Source: Bacillus sp. FJAT-18017 (lineage in GTDB: Bacteria > Bacillota > Bacilli > Bacillales > Cytobacillaceae). Taken from it: a stretch of 64,000 nucleotides of DNA. Positions within the stretch are counted from its first letter, which is position 1. Each line of letters begins with the position of its first letter. This document shows positions 1-7,825 of this stretch, piece after piece. The position numbers were made by a program, and so were the translations under genes. The DNA is taken from positions 4,437,501 through 4,501,500 of the forward strand of contig NZ_CP012602.1 of the NCBI RefSeq assembly GCF_001278805.1. Reading direction: 5' to 3'. The notes below the pieces were generated by a model that worked only from the letters and a program-made list of their open reading frames with translations, did not search any database and had not been told where the DNA came from.

Positions 1-69
1 CAGGTACCGGCTCATGTCTTTCATGCGCTGGCCGGCCCTCTCTTTCCAAAGCTTATTGCCGTCAAACAT
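1..69 (-). CDS. ecsB: EcsB, ABC transporter permease (partial, N-terminus only)
   Basis: The first 23 codons of a minus-strand gene that runs off the left edge. The ATG (69-67) overlaps the end of ecsA by 8 bases, which implies translational coupling. The N-terminus reads MFDGNKLWKERAGQRM. Only position after EcsA supports the name: in Bacillus ecsB follows ecsA and encodes the membrane half of an exporter needed for secretion, competence and regulated intramembrane proteolysis. No membrane segment falls inside the visible part. Confidence 0.75.
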   Translation of the reverse strand, partial: MFDGNKLWKERAGQRMKDMSRYL

Positions 70-802
70 GACTTTCTTCCTTTGTTAACTGAATATAAAT
101 ATCATCCAATGTTGCACCTGGCATTGAAAATTCGGACCTTAATTCTTCAAGTGTTCCCTTTGCACGAATTTTCCCCTCATGCAAGATGACAAAACGGTCA
201 CAATATCGCTCGGCGGTTGCCAGAATATGCGTAGACATCAAAATGCCTGCGCCTTCTTCTTTCATTTTCCTCATAAGGTCAAGCAACGATTGAATACCGA
301 GTGGATCAAGCCCAACGAAAGGTTCATCGACGATATAAAGCGATGGCTGAACAAGGAATGCGCACATAATCATCGCCTTTTGCTTCATCCCCTTTGAAAA
401 ATGGGCAGGGAACCATTTTAGGCGCTTCTCCATTCGGAATTCCTTGAGCAATACCGGCATTCTCTCCTTGAATTGTCTGCGATCTAGGCCATAGGCCATC
501 GCAGTTAATTCCAAATGCTCCTCAAGAGTGAGTTCCTCATACAGGATCGGTGTTTCAGGAATGAAGGTGAATTCCCTGCGGTATGCCTCCTTCCCTTCAA
601 GAAAGGATTTCCCGTTTATGTTAATTTCACCCGAATGTGGCTCCATCAGGCCAATAACATGCTTAATGGTTGTACTTTTTCCGGCACCGTTCAACCCGAT
701 TAGCCCAACCAATTCACCAGCTTCCACTTCAAACGATACATCTTTTAAAACGGGGTTTTTCGTATATCCCCCAGTCAAATGTTGAATTGATAATAACGTC
801 AT
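62..802 (-). CDS. ecsA: EcsA, ABC transporter ATP-binding subunit
   Basis: 246-residue ATPase of the Ecs exporter, working at the inner face of the membrane with EcsB. The Walker A motif GLNGAGKST lies near residue 36, the signature region reads FSKGMKQK, and Walker B reads LYIVDEPFVGLDP. A later STHILATAERYCD segment carries the switch histidine. The length matches the family. It is the first gene of a minus-strand operon with ecsB and is divergent from hit, as in B. subtilis. The upstream region (803-1754) is long and rich in repeats. Confidence 0.93.
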   Translation of the reverse strand: MTLLSIQHLTGGYTKNPVLKDVSFEVEAGELVGLIGLNGAGKSTTIKHVIGLMEPHSGEININGKSFLEGKEAYRREFTFIPETPILYEELTLEEHLELTAMAYGLDRRQFKERMPVLLKEFRMEKRLKWFPAHFSKGMKQKAMIMCAFLVQPSLYIVDEPFVGLDPLGIQSLLDLMRKMKEEGAGILMSTHILATAERYCDRFVILHEGKIRAKGTLEELRSEFSMPGATLDDIYIQLTKEESHV

Positions 803-961
803 GGCAAACGCCCTTCCTTACTTAAGGTTCTTTATATTTTAGCAAAAATTCCTCGATTTGCGAATGATTGTCCGTATTTTACACAAGCAATGGAAAGTGA
901 TTCCAATCATACTTTCCACACTTTCGGAAATTCTAATCTATGAAGGGGAACAACCAGCGAT

Positions 962-1251
962 TGTGAAGAGGGGTGTCTGTCAAAGACAGTTTCCATTCAA
1001 TAAAAGCTGCTTCTCATGACGTTCCAAATGAGGGGATGGTTGTTTTGCACAGGCCACACTTGTCTAGCATGCACCGGACTGCTTGACCTGCAAGCAGCAT
1101 TTTCTAAAAAAATGAGGTGTTTACCAAAGAACCATCAGACTGACTTATATGTTGCCACACAACTATAAAAGTTTGGGGATGGTTAGCTTGGACGAAGTTA
1201 CGATATGCCTGGACATTTCATTTCAATGCTAAATGAGGTGTTTGTCAAAGA
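962..1251. repeat. Degenerate short direct repeats upstream of ecsA/hit
   Basis: Three related copies of a motif close to GAGGTGTTTGTCAAAGA occur at about 967-985, 1113-1130 and 1234-1251. A second motif, GGGGATGGTT, occurs near 1032 and 1175. No convincing gene is visible between 803 and 1333. The pattern looks like a decayed repeat array rather than coding sequence. Confidence 0.45.
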
Positions 1252-1333
1252 AAATTCCTGATTGAACGCAAACAGAGATTACCCCTTCAACTGGGCGGGA
1301 ACCAAACGTGTTCCTGCCCTGTTTAATGTTAAG

Positions 1334-1612
1334 GGGCGGAGCTTCGCATGGATATGACTTGGAATCAAAGTGTATCGTGATATTGATTTTAGATTTTGAA
1401 CTTATTCTTCCTCGCTTCTCTCCACCGCCTTTCTGATTGGGCGGAGCTTCGCATGGATATGACTTGGAATCAAAGTATATAGTGCTATTCATTTTCGTTT
1501 TTTGAATAAATTTTCCCTGGCTTCTCTCCACGGCCTTTTTGATTGGGCGGAGCTTCGCATGGATATGACTTGGAATCAAAGTGTATAGTGCTATTCATTT
1601 TCGTTTTTTGAA
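1334..1612. repeat. Tandem repeat, about 105-bp unit, 2.7 copies
   Basis: A 38-base core starting GGGCGGAGCTTCGCATGGAT begins at 1334, 1439 and 1545 and is nearly identical in all three. The remaining part of each unit (cttctctccac-ggcc-tt-gatt) is more diverged. The spacing is 105 then 106 bases. Because 105 is a multiple of three, a minus-strand open frame crosses the array and gives a repeated DSKSYPCEAPP peptide. No ribosome binding site supports translation. Confidence 0.8.
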
Positions 1613-1754
1613 AAGCCAAGCCACCTGCCATCGTTTTACTCTTTACCAAAAAATTGATTTAAATTGAAATCTACCACAATGCTTGTTATTCATTTCTCTA
1701 TTAGGTTGAAACTGTGCTAAAATACGGGCAAAACCGTTGAAAGGCAGTGAGAAA

Positions 1755-2183
1755 ATGGATAACTGTATTTTTTGCAAAATTGTTAAAGGCGAAATCCCAT
1801 CATCAAAGGTTTATGAGGATGAGCATATCCTTGCATTTCTCGATATAAGCCAGGTTACGAAAGGCCATACCCTTGTCATCCCAAAAGTACATAAGGAAAA
1901 TATCTTCGAGCTTACACCCGAAATCGCGGCCAATTTGTATAGCAAGGTCCCTGCAATCGCCAATGCGCTAAAGGAAGAATTCAACCCGGTCGGTCTGAAT
2001 ACATTGAACAATAACGGTGCTGAGGCTTATCAATCTGTTTTCCATTTCCACCTTCACCTTATTCCTCGTTATGGCAAAGAAGATGACTTTGGCCTAAAAT
2101 GGGGCAATAATCAGGGAAGTTATACAGGTGAGCAGTTAGCCGAACTCGCTGGGGCAATTGGGAGCCATATTAACGAGGCCTAA
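1755..2183 (+). CDS. hit: HIT-family nucleotide-binding protein
   Basis: Histidine-triad hydrolase/transferase acting on nucleotide phosphoramidates or related conjugates in the cytosol. The N-terminus MDNCIFCKIVKGEIPSSKVY is typical of the family, with Cys residues of a zinc site. The active-site triad reads HFHLHL near residue 100. An in-frame TTG at 1737 lies upstream, but the ATG at 1755 matches family N-termini and follows AAAGGCAG. Length is 142 residues. The gene is divergent from ecsA and precedes trpP, as in B. subtilis (yhaE). Confidence 0.92.
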   Translation: MDNCIFCKIVKGEIPSSKVYEDEHILAFLDISQVTKGHTLVIPKVHKENIFELTPEIAANLYSKVPAIANALKEEFNPVGLNTLNNNGAEAYQSVFHFHLHLIPRYGKEDDFGLKWGNNQGSYTGEQLAELAGAIGSHINEA

Positions 2184-2234
2184 GCCTTATAAATAATCTG
2201 AAAATTCCTCTTCCCAATCGTTTTACGTATATGG

Positions 2235-2240
2235 TATAAT
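2235..2240 (+). promoter_or_regulatory. Candidate -10 box for trpP
   Basis: A perfect TATAAT lies about 90 bases before the trpP start. The -35 region (about 2211-2217, TTCCCAA) is poor, so the assignment rests on the -10 alone. The leader it would produce contains two CTGCAG palindromes and the TRAP-type site. Confidence 0.4.
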
Positions 2241-2297
2241 GACAACAAGTTTTTCGCTGCAGGCAAGGAGTGCACTGCAGGAGGAACTACAAAATTT

Positions 2298-2325
2298 TAG
2301 CTTAGATAAGCTGAGGAGAGATGAG
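2298..2325 (+). promoter_or_regulatory. TRAP-type binding site over the trpP ribosome binding site
   Basis: NAG triplets lie at 2298 (TAG), 2303 (TAG), 2308 (AAG), 2313 (GAG), 2318 (GAG) and 2323 (GAG), an exact five-base period. The last three cover the Shine-Dalgarno sequence GAGGAG, and the series ends just before the TTG start at 2328. In B. subtilis, tryptophan-bound TRAP (MtrB) binds (G/U)AG repeats over the trpP start to block translation. The same control is inferred here. Confidence 0.8.
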
Positions 2326-2327
2326 AA

Positions 2328-2870
2328 TTGAATACGAAAAATCTTGTGGCACTATCTTTATTGATGGGGATTGGTGTCGTCCTTCATTCAATCATTCCAG
2401 GGATTGGAAACGGAATGAAACCAGACATGATGCTGACGATGATGTTTCTAGGAATTTTGCTGTTCCCTGACAAAAAGAATGTCCTGCTTGTCGGAATAGT
2501 TACCGGGATCCTTTCCGGTTTGACCACCCAATTTCCTGGTGGGCTGTTCCCAAATATTATCGATAAATTTGTAACTGCTTTTGTTTTTTACCTAATGTTC
2601 CTTGGGCTTAAAAAGTTCAGCCAAACTGTTGCCGGTGCGGGTCTTTTAACAGCTGTCGGCACATTAGTATCTGGGTCTGTTTTCCTAGCTTCAGCGGTTG
2701 TGATTGCCGGTTTGCCTGGTGAGGCTACATTCATTGCATTGTTTATCGGCATTGTCCTGCCAACCATTGCCTTGAATACCGTGATTATGGTCGTTGTTTA
2801 TCCTATCGTCCAATCGGTATTAAAACGGACTAGCTTTGTATCTCAACCCGCCATTCAGGAACAAAAATAA
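2328..2870 (+). CDS. trpP: TrpP, tryptophan transporter
   Basis: A 180-residue integral membrane protein of the TrpP (YhaG) family, thought to import tryptophan. It is almost wholly hydrophobic, with about five membrane segments. It starts with TTG at 2328, eight bases after GAGGAG; an ATG at 2321 is out of frame. Five-base-spaced NAG triplets cover the ribosome binding site, which supports both the name and repression by tryptophan-TRAP. A strong hairpin terminator follows at 2881. Confidence 0.9.
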   Translation: MNTKNLVALSLLMGIGVVLHSIIPGIGNGMKPDMMLTMMFLGILLFPDKKNVLLVGIVTGILSGLTTQFPGGLFPNIIDKFVTAFVFYLMFLGLKKFSQTVAGAGLLTAVGTLVSGSVFLASAVVIAGLPGEATFIALFIGIVLPTIALNTVIMVVVYPIVQSVLKRTSFVSQPAIQEQK

Positions 2871-2880
2871 CAAAATTGCA

Positions 2881-2909
2881 GAACCCGCGCAGACGCGCGG
2901 GTTCTTTTT
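2881..2909 (+). terminator. Rho-independent terminator of trpP
   Basis: A perfect 10-bp stem, GAACCCGCGC/GCGCGGGTTC (2881-2890, 2895-2904), with loop AGAC and a T5 run. It lies between trpP and the convergent small gene ending at 2909. Confidence 0.9.
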
Positions 2910-3094
2910 CATCGTTGGGCGAGCCACACAACAGTACCCATAAGAAAAAACACTGCTGCCCCTGCGGCCATCCCGGCGGTCTTCTTTTTCAAAAGCTGCC
3001 TTGGCGGATACATTCCACCTTTTGCATAACTGATTCCAAAATACAGACAACCCACTATGGACAATGCACTCAATGCAAAGAAAAATGATGACAC
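2909..3094 (-). CDS. Small two-helix membrane protein, unknown function
   Basis: A 61-residue protein convergent with trpP. The start chosen is GTG at 3094, because TAGGAG lies eight bases upstream; a further upstream TTG at 3121 has no such site. It has two hydrophobic segments, FFFALSALSIVGCLYFGI and AGMAAGAAVFFLMGTVVWLA, joined by a basic loop (RQLLKKK), so a hairpin in the membrane is likely. I do not recognise the family. Confidence 0.6.
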   Translation of the reverse strand: MSSFFFALSALSIVGCLYFGISYAKGGMYPPRQLLKKKTAGMAAGAAVFFLMGTVVWLAQR

Positions 3095-3319
3095 AGTATT
3101 CACTCCTATCCTACCTGTCAACTATCCTTGAACACCATTCGAGAAATTCACCTGGAAAAGCTATATTCATCTAAATATATATGAGAGCATATCCCTTCGT
3201 ATGAAGGAAGGTTTAGCTTATTGAATTTGTGATAATTACTATATGGAGAGATTTGGCATGCTTTTCACATTTTGGGTACAATAGAGAAAAGCGATTCACA
3301 TAGAAAGGTGTTGAGGAAT

Positions 3320-3724
3320 ATGGGAGCTAAACGATTTCTATACGGTGTCCTGCTGGGAGGCGCAGCAGCCGGAATTGCAACATTATTTACCGCGCCTAAA
3401 TCAGGCAATGAATTACGGGAAGGGCTGAAACAGAATAAAGATCTGTATCTTGCTCAATTGAAGGATTTAAAGAACAGCATCATGGATGTCAAGGATGCCT
3501 CCCTGCACGCCACAAAGGAAGGCCGGGTTCACCTCACATTCTTTGTCAACGAGGTCAATACCGCAATAAAACGCTGGCAGTCCGAGACTTTGCCACAGCA
3601 GATTGAAATCCAAAAGGAAATTGGTGAAATTGAAGCTGCTATCGGACAGTTAGAATCGGAACTGGCAGCCCAGGGCTTCTCCAAAAATGAGCAGCAAGAG
3701 AGCAATGGGCAGACAGTAAAGTAA
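3320..3724 (+). CDS. yhaH: YtxH-domain protein (YhaH-like)
   Basis: 134 residues. The N-terminus GAKRFLYGVLLGGAAAGIAT followed by LFTAPKSG is the YtxH signature, a glycine-rich membrane anchor followed by an APKSG turn and a long helical, charged tail (about residues 40-125, coiled-coil-like). The start is ATG at 3320, because the family begins just before the glycine-rich helix and AAAGGTG precedes it; the earlier in-frame TTG (3272) is unlikely. The molecular role is unknown; relatives are general-stress or sporulation associated. It lies between trpP and scoC, as in B. subtilis. Confidence 0.8.
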   Translation: MGAKRFLYGVLLGGAAAGIATLFTAPKSGNELREGLKQNKDLYLAQLKDLKNSIMDVKDASLHATKEGRVHLTFFVNEVNTAIKRWQSETLPQQIEIQKEIGEIEAAIGQLESELAAQGFSKNEQQESNGQTVK

Positions 3725-3729
3725 CATGC

Positions 3730-3763
3730 AATCCTTCTCCCACATAGCGGGGGAAGGATTTTT
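3730..3763 (+). terminator. Terminator after yhaH
   Basis: An inverted repeat AATCCTTCTCCC (3730-3741) and GGGGGAAGGATT (3749-3760) with one G-T pair, followed by TTT. It closes the yhaH transcript. Confidence 0.75.
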
Positions 3764-3792
3764 CAAACTTTACATATAATTTTTTACAGTGC

Positions 3793-3818
3793 TCGACATT
3801 GTTCGGATAGTATGTCGA
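3793..3818. repeat. Inverted repeat upstream of scoC
   Basis: TCGACAT and ATGTCGA flank about 12 bases in the AT-rich 290-base space before scoC. It could be an operator or part of the promoter region. No clear sigma-A promoter was found beside it. Confidence 0.3.
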
Positions 3819-4015
3819 AAAAATAATTTATATAATTTCTAAAAATTTAGTAAATTTATATCTTTATTAATTTTTATTTTATTGGCATAATGTTAATATA
3901 GAAAAGAAAGGCAATTTTTTCATCTGTTGTATTACATGCCTAACTTTTTTGCAAACGGAAACAACTCAACGAACAGGGACAAGGGGAAAGATTTTTCAAA
4001 AGAGGTGAACGAAGG

Positions 4016-4588
4016 ATGGCAGAAAAACACTACAATCTGAAGGAAGCAATGCTCTTTAGCCAGAGGATTGCTCAATTAAGCAAGGCGCTTTGGAAATCAG
4101 TTGAAAAGGACTGGCAAAATTGGATTAAGCCATATGACCTTAATATTAACGAACACCACATTCTTTGGATTGCGTATCATCTAAATGGCGCTTCCATTTC
4201 GGATGTTGCAAAGTTCGGGGTCATGCATGTTTCGACTGCGTTCAATTTTTCCAAGAAGCTTGAGGAGAGGGGACTCCTCCAGTTTTCGAAGAAAGAAAAT
4301 GACAAACGTAATACGTATATCAAATTAACTGATTCAGGTGAAGCTCTTCTCCTTGATTTAATGGAATCCTATGAACCTGGAGCAAATTCAGTATTTTCAG
4401 GTGCGCTTCCATTAAGGGATCTATATGGGAAATTCCCGGATATCATTGAAATGATGGCAATTGTCCGCAATATTTATGGTGATGATTTTATGGAAATTTT
4501 CGAAAAGTCCTTCCACAACATTGAATGTGAATTCAACGAAGAGGAAGGAAAGCTTCGCAAAATTGGCAAGTCTGAAGAGTTGGTCTAA
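4016..4588 (+). CDS. scoC: ScoC (Hpr), MarR-family transition-state regulator
   Basis: 190-residue winged-helix DNA-binding protein. In B. subtilis ScoC represses protease, sporulation and peptide-transport genes in the transition state. The N-terminal stretch [19 protein letters not shown] and the recognition region [19 protein letters not shown] (about residues 65-83) are typical of Hpr. The start ATG at 4016 follows AAGAGGTG. It is slightly shorter than the 203-residue B. subtilis protein, at the C-terminus. It is tail-to-tail with yhaI; the two stop codons abut at 4588/4589. Confidence 0.93.
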   Translation: MAEKHYNLKEAMLFSQRIAQLSKALWKSVEKDWQNWIKPYDLNINEHHILWIAYHLNGASISDVAKFGVMHVSTAFNFSKKLEERGLLQFSKKENDKRNTYIKLTDSGEALLLDLMESYEPGANSVFSGALPLRDLYGKFPDIIEMMAIVRNIYGDDFMEIFEKSFHNIECEFNEEEGKLRKIGKSEELV

Positions 4589-4924
4589 TTAGAGATATTT
4601 ATTGAATTCTGTCATTAAAGGTACAAATACTTTTTGCCTTAGACATGCAGTAACTACCTCTCGGGAATCCAACTTTGAAGGCAATAATGATACGAATTCC
4701 TGAAAAAGCGGATGAAAATGTAAAAATCCTTCCGCTTTTTGTTCTTCCATAACTTTGTTCATTCGCTCACACAAAGCGAAGAACTCGGCAGCTTCCCGTT
4801 CAGTAATATTACTCTTTACAAGGAGCTTATTCAATTCATACTCTGTTTTATCTACAGCTTCTGCCAGCAGCCTCATGTGATATTCCAACAATTGAATCCG
4901 ATCCAGTATTTGCCTGCTATCCAT
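4589..4924 (-). CDS. yhaI: YhaI-family protein (DUF1878)
   Basis: A 111-residue, mostly helical cytosolic protein of unknown function. The N-terminus DSRQILDRIQLLEYHMRLLA and the adjacency to scoC identify the YhaI family. The start ATG at 4924 follows CGAGGG. It is convergent with scoC with no gap, so the two transcripts must overlap or share an end. No catalytic motif is visible. Confidence 0.8.
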   Translation of the reverse strand: MDSRQILDRIQLLEYHMRLLAEAVDKTEYELNKLLVKSNITEREAAEFFALCERMNKVMEEQKAEGFLHFHPLFQEFVSLLPSKLDSREVVTACLRQKVFVPLMTEFNKYL

Positions 4925-4964
4925 TTACAGCCCTCGTTTCACGACATTTACCATTCTATTTTTA

Positions 4965-5007
4965 GCCAACAGTACTCCGTCCTTAATCAGGGCGGGGTAC
5001 TGTTGGC
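4965..5007. repeat. Long hairpin without T-run upstream of yhaI
   Basis: A perfect 11-bp stem GCCAACAGTAC/GTACTGTTGGC (4965-4975, 4997-5007) extended by CCG/CGG inside. Neither strand has a T-run after it, so it is not an ordinary terminator. The rest of 5008-5586 holds no gene that I can support. Confidence 0.5.
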
Positions 5008-5173
5008 TTCAAGGAAGTTGCGGTTTTTATCGGATTAATTGTGCGACCTATTTTCACTCAATTGGCTAGTTAAACAAGTGTGTTATCAGCCTTACAAATA
5101 AGTGTTCTAAAGCTTTATTCATCACTAAGTTATGATAATGAGATATGATGTACTTGGCAATTGTTTTGGTTGA

Positions 5174-5207
5174 CCCATTATGCTTTGATAATGGGCCCTT
5201 GTTTTTT
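5174..5207 (+). terminator. Terminator-like hairpin with no upstream gene
   Basis: CCCATTAT (5174-5181) pairs with ATAATGGG (5188-5195), followed by CCCTTG and a T6 run. No coding sequence precedes it on the plus strand after 5008, so it may end a small RNA or be a remnant of a lost gene. Confidence 0.5.
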
Positions 5208-5586
5208 AAGTACTTTAAATAAATATCTTTCCAATTCATATTATTTTAACACGTTTATGCCAACTTATAAGCAAGTTTTATCTATTCCAGACCAATGAGT
5301 CATACTTCCTTTGTGTAGGGCAAATCCTGAATTTGTGGAAATAAATGCCGGTTGTATAGAAGAGTCGAGAGCTTGTACCCAAATTTAAAAGGCTGATAAA
5401 TTATATAATGCTCATGGAAGTTTTTATATTGCCAGCCGTCACTCATGATCAATGAGGAAGTTTTCATTGTTTACTGAATCCCATCCTGAGTAAACTTTAG
5501 CTTGTCCCCCAGGGGCATTTCAACTTTCCTTTTTGAAGGGAATTTGATATTGTAGATAACATGAGAAAACCAAGGGGAGAGTCAGA

Positions 5587-5766
5587 ATGTATTTTGTTTT
5601 TGCCGTTTTTGCTCTGTTTATTTTATATTCTATTAACCAATTGACCAACTCCCTCTGTATCCAGAAGGAAATTCCGGAGGAACGCCAGCCAGGCCTTTTT
5701 AGGACAATAAACGTGTTGGTTACGATTCTGTTGATTTCGTCTTACATTGAGGTACTGTTTACTTAA
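5587..5766 (+). CDS. Small membrane protein, unknown function
   Basis: A 59-residue protein starting at ATG 5587 behind GGGGAG (nine-base spacing) and ending just before a strong terminator. It has two hydrophobic stretches, MYFVFAVFALFILYSI and INVLVTILLISSYIEVLF, separated by a polar loop (KEIPEERQPG), so a two-helix hairpin is likely. I do not recognise it. The ribosome site, clean stop and dedicated terminator support a real single-gene unit. Confidence 0.7.
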   Translation: MYFVFAVFALFILYSINQLTNSLCIQKEIPEERQPGLFRTINVLVTILLISSYIEVLFT

Positions 5767-5799
5767 AAACTATAATTATCGTACTTCATAAAGAATAAT

Positions 5800-5828
5800 A
5801 GCGGTGGGGAATTTTCCCACCGCTTTTT
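5800..5828 (+). terminator. Terminator of the small membrane protein gene
   Basis: A 9-bp stem AGCGGTGGG/CCCACCGCT (5800-5808, 5816-5824) followed by a T5 run. Confidence 0.88.
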
Positions 5829-5918
5829 ACGTTTTGCTTTATGACAGCATCCTTGTAAACATTATCGCAATTCCGGGAACATGGGCTAAAGTTCCCATGT
5901 CCCTCATGCGTCTATTGA

Positions 5919-6008
5919 TTATAGCCAGGCAGCGCCAACAATAATCAATAGAATGAACAGAACCACGATTAGTGCAAAGCCTGCACCATATCCTCCTCCA
6001 CCACTCAT
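5919..6008 (-). CDS. YjcZ-family sporulation peptide
   Basis: A 29-residue peptide, MSGGGGYGAGFALIVVLFIL and onward, ending in IIVGAAWL. It matches the YjcZ family of tiny glycine-rich, single-helix proteins made during sporulation in Bacillaceae. A near-perfect ribosome site AAGGAGGTG lies six bases before ATG 6008. It is convergent with the preceding small gene. The exact role of the family is not established. Confidence 0.88.
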   Translation of the reverse strand: MSGGGGYGAGFALIVVLFILLIIVGAAWL

Positions 6009-6220
6009 AACGGCACCTCCTTTCAGGAAGTTACCATATACTATTCAGTTCACCACTGTTTCGAATAGGCGTATGTCCATTACTTTTACTTTTCTTCTCT
6101 TCCTTTTTACTCCATTAAGAGAAAATCCCACCTAGTTACATGGTTAACTCGAAGCCTTGTGGCAATCGGGTTTCCTGTCATTAATATGGAATATCGTTCA
6201 CAGTTTGGTCCTGAAAATTT

Positions 6221-6249
6221 TTGGCATGTCTGTCCATTTATGTTATAGT
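6221..6249 (+). promoter_or_regulatory. Sigma-A promoter of prsA
   Basis: -35 TTGGCA (6221-6226), 17-base spacer, -10 TATAGT (6244-6249), about 54 bases upstream of the prsA start. Confidence 0.7.
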
Positions 6250-6302
6250 AATGGATGTGGGTTGAAGACCTGCTGGAAATAAACTTTTAGGAGAGATACA
6301 TC

Positions 6303-7175
6303 ATGAAAAAATGGATGCTAGCTTTTGCTCTCACTGGCGGGGTTCTAACCCTTGGTGCTTGCAACAATACAGATAATGGAAGCGGCGAAGTTGTAGCTGA
6401 ATCCAAAGCTGGGAATATCACTAAGGACGACCTTTACGAACTTATGAAGGACAAGTATGGCAGTCCAGCCCTGCAGCAGCTTGTATATGAAAAAGTGTTG
6501 TCTGATAAATATAAAGTCACAGATGAAGAAGTAAACAAAAAGATAGAAGAATTGAAAGCTGATCTTGGGGATCAATTTGAAATGGCTCTACAACAATATG
6601 GCTACAACAGTGAAGAAGACCTTAAGGAAACCTTCCGGATTGGACTTCTGCAAGAAAAGGCTGCTTTAAAGGACGTCGAGGCAACTGAAAAAGAAATGAA
6701 GGAATATTACGAGAACTACAAGCCTGAAATCAAGGCCCGCCATATCCTAGTCAAGGATGAAGCCGCAGCAAAAGCTGCCAAGGCAAGACTTGATAAAGGT
6801 GAAAAGTTCGAGGATGTAGCAAAAGAAGTTTCCACTGATACACTGTCTGCTCAGCAAGGCGGAGACCTCGGCTGGTTCCAGCCAGGCACTGGCAAAATGG
6901 TTCCGGAATTTGATGAAGCTGCTGGCAAGCTAAAAAAGGGTGAAATCAGCGCTCCTGTTAAAACCGAATACGGTTACCATATCATCCAGGTTACTGACAT
7001 CAAAGAAAAGCAGTCATATGATAAAATGAAGGATGAAATTGAGTATCAGGTGAAGGTTTCAAAGCTGACTCCTGAAATGATTGACGCAGCAATGCAGGAA
7101 GAACTTAAAGCTGCCGATGTTGAAATTAAGGACAAAGATCTTAAGAAAGCTCTTGAATCCAATCCTCAACAGTAA
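6303..7175 (+). CDS. prsA: PrsA, extracytoplasmic foldase lipoprotein (PpiC-type peptidyl-prolyl isomerase)
   Basis: A 290-residue lipoprotein that folds secreted proteins, including penicillin-binding proteins, at the outer face of the membrane. The signal peptide ends in the lipobox LGAC (Cys20). A helical N-domain (about 30-130) is followed by a parvulin domain (about 134-225) with the PpiC signature ARHILVKDE, GGDLGWFQPG and EYGYHIIQVTD. A helical tail follows. A clear sigma-A promoter and its own terminator make it a single-gene unit. It lies after the scoC region, as in B. subtilis. Confidence 0.96.
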   Translation: MKKWMLAFALTGGVLTLGACNNTDNGSGEVVAESKAGNITKDDLYELMKDKYGSPALQQLVYEKVLSDKYKVTDEEVNKKIEELKADLGDQFEMALQQYGYNSEEDLKETFRIGLLQEKAALKDVEATEKEMKEYYENYKPEIKARHILVKDEAAAKAAKARLDKGEKFEDVAKEVSTDTLSAQQGGDLGWFQPGTGKMVPEFDEAAGKLKKGEISAPVKTEYGYHIIQVTDIKEKQSYDKMKDEIEYQVKVSKLTPEMIDAAMQEELKAADVEIKDKDLKKALESNPQQ

Positions 7176-7185
7176 TATATGACAA

Positions 7186-7229
7186 GGGGACTCCAGCTTA
7201 AACAACTGGAGTCCCCGTTTTGTTTTTTT
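7186..7229 (+). terminator. Terminator of prsA
   Basis: An 11-bp perfect stem GGGGACTCCAG/CTGGAGTCCCC (7186-7196, 7206-7216) followed by GTTTTGTTTTTTT. Confidence 0.95.
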
Positions 7230-7243
7230 AAATGAATTTATGC

Positions 7244-7420
7244 TTAGGTTTGCAGGCGGCGCCTTTCTTTCTCGAGCTCGAGCCGCTTCATGTAGATTTC
7301 TCCTTCTTTTTCAATCAGTTCCCGCTCTTCCTTCCGTTCTTCTTTACCGGTCTTCACTGCCATCACCGCGCTAATTGCAATACCGAGTACAATTGAATAA
7401 ATCCAAAGAGGAATAATCAT
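7244..7420 (-). CDS. yhaL: YhaL-type sporulation protein
   Basis: A 58-residue protein with one N-terminal membrane helix (IIPLWIYSIVLGIAISAVMA) and a strongly charged, coiled-coil-like tail rich in E, K and R. ATG 7420 follows AAAGGGG. Size, anchor and position beside prsA, before yhaM, fit B. subtilis YhaL, reported as sporulation-associated. Biochemical function is unknown. Confidence 0.8.
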   Translation of the reverse strand: MIIPLWIYSIVLGIAISAVMAVKTGKEERKEERELIEKEGEIYMKRLELEKERRRLQT

Positions 7421-7551
7421 ATCCGCTGCCCCTTTCCCTGTAATGGTTGTCCGCTACAGTATAGATATTCAGTTAAGCGAGAATTATGCTTCACCATAAG
7501 ATATAAAGTTTTCTTTTTTAAACAAAGAAAGCAGCATCCTGGTCAAAAAGA

Positions 7552-7576
7552 AAGGGACCCGAGGTACAGGTCCCTT
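7552..7576 (-). terminator. Terminator downstream of yhaM
   Basis: AAGGGACC (7552-7559) pairs with GGTCCCTT (7569-7576). Read on the minus strand it is followed by TTTCTTTTT, so it would end the yhaO-yhaN-yhaM transcript after the dispersed repeat. Confidence 0.7.
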
Positions 7577-7610
7577 GAAAATTTACAATATAAGGAAGTT
7601 TGTCTTTACT

Positions 7611-7825
7611 TTGAGAACTGTCTAGCTCCACAAAGGAAAGCTTCCCCGAAATTACATCGCACGAAATTACGCGATAGCGTAATGAGGAGCGCCTAGCGCC
7701 TAGTGTACTTCGGTCCCCTCACTACGATAAGTCAACATCGATTAGCTATCGCTCATCGTGTTTCCTTTATCTCATATCGAGGCCCTCCAGTCCATACGGC
7801 GCTAAACAAGGCGCTTGCGCTTTTC
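7611..7825 (-). repeat. Dispersed Bacillaceae repeat, family A, copy 1
   Basis: Starts GAGAACTGTCTAGCTCC and ends GGCGCTTGCGCTTTTC, directly touching the yhaM stop codon at 7826. The central part (cttcggtcccctc, taagtcaacatcgat, gtttcctttatctca, tcgaggccctcca) is shared with copies at 29983 and 30191. It carries an insert with CACAAAGGAAAGC that recurs near 16808, 39732 and 50892. No coding potential is supported. Confidence 0.88.

Noticed and set aside
1229..1579. 116-codon minus-strand open frame with repeated DSKSYPCEAPP
   Set aside because: It exists because the tandem repeat unit is 105 bases, a multiple of three. There is no ribosome site.
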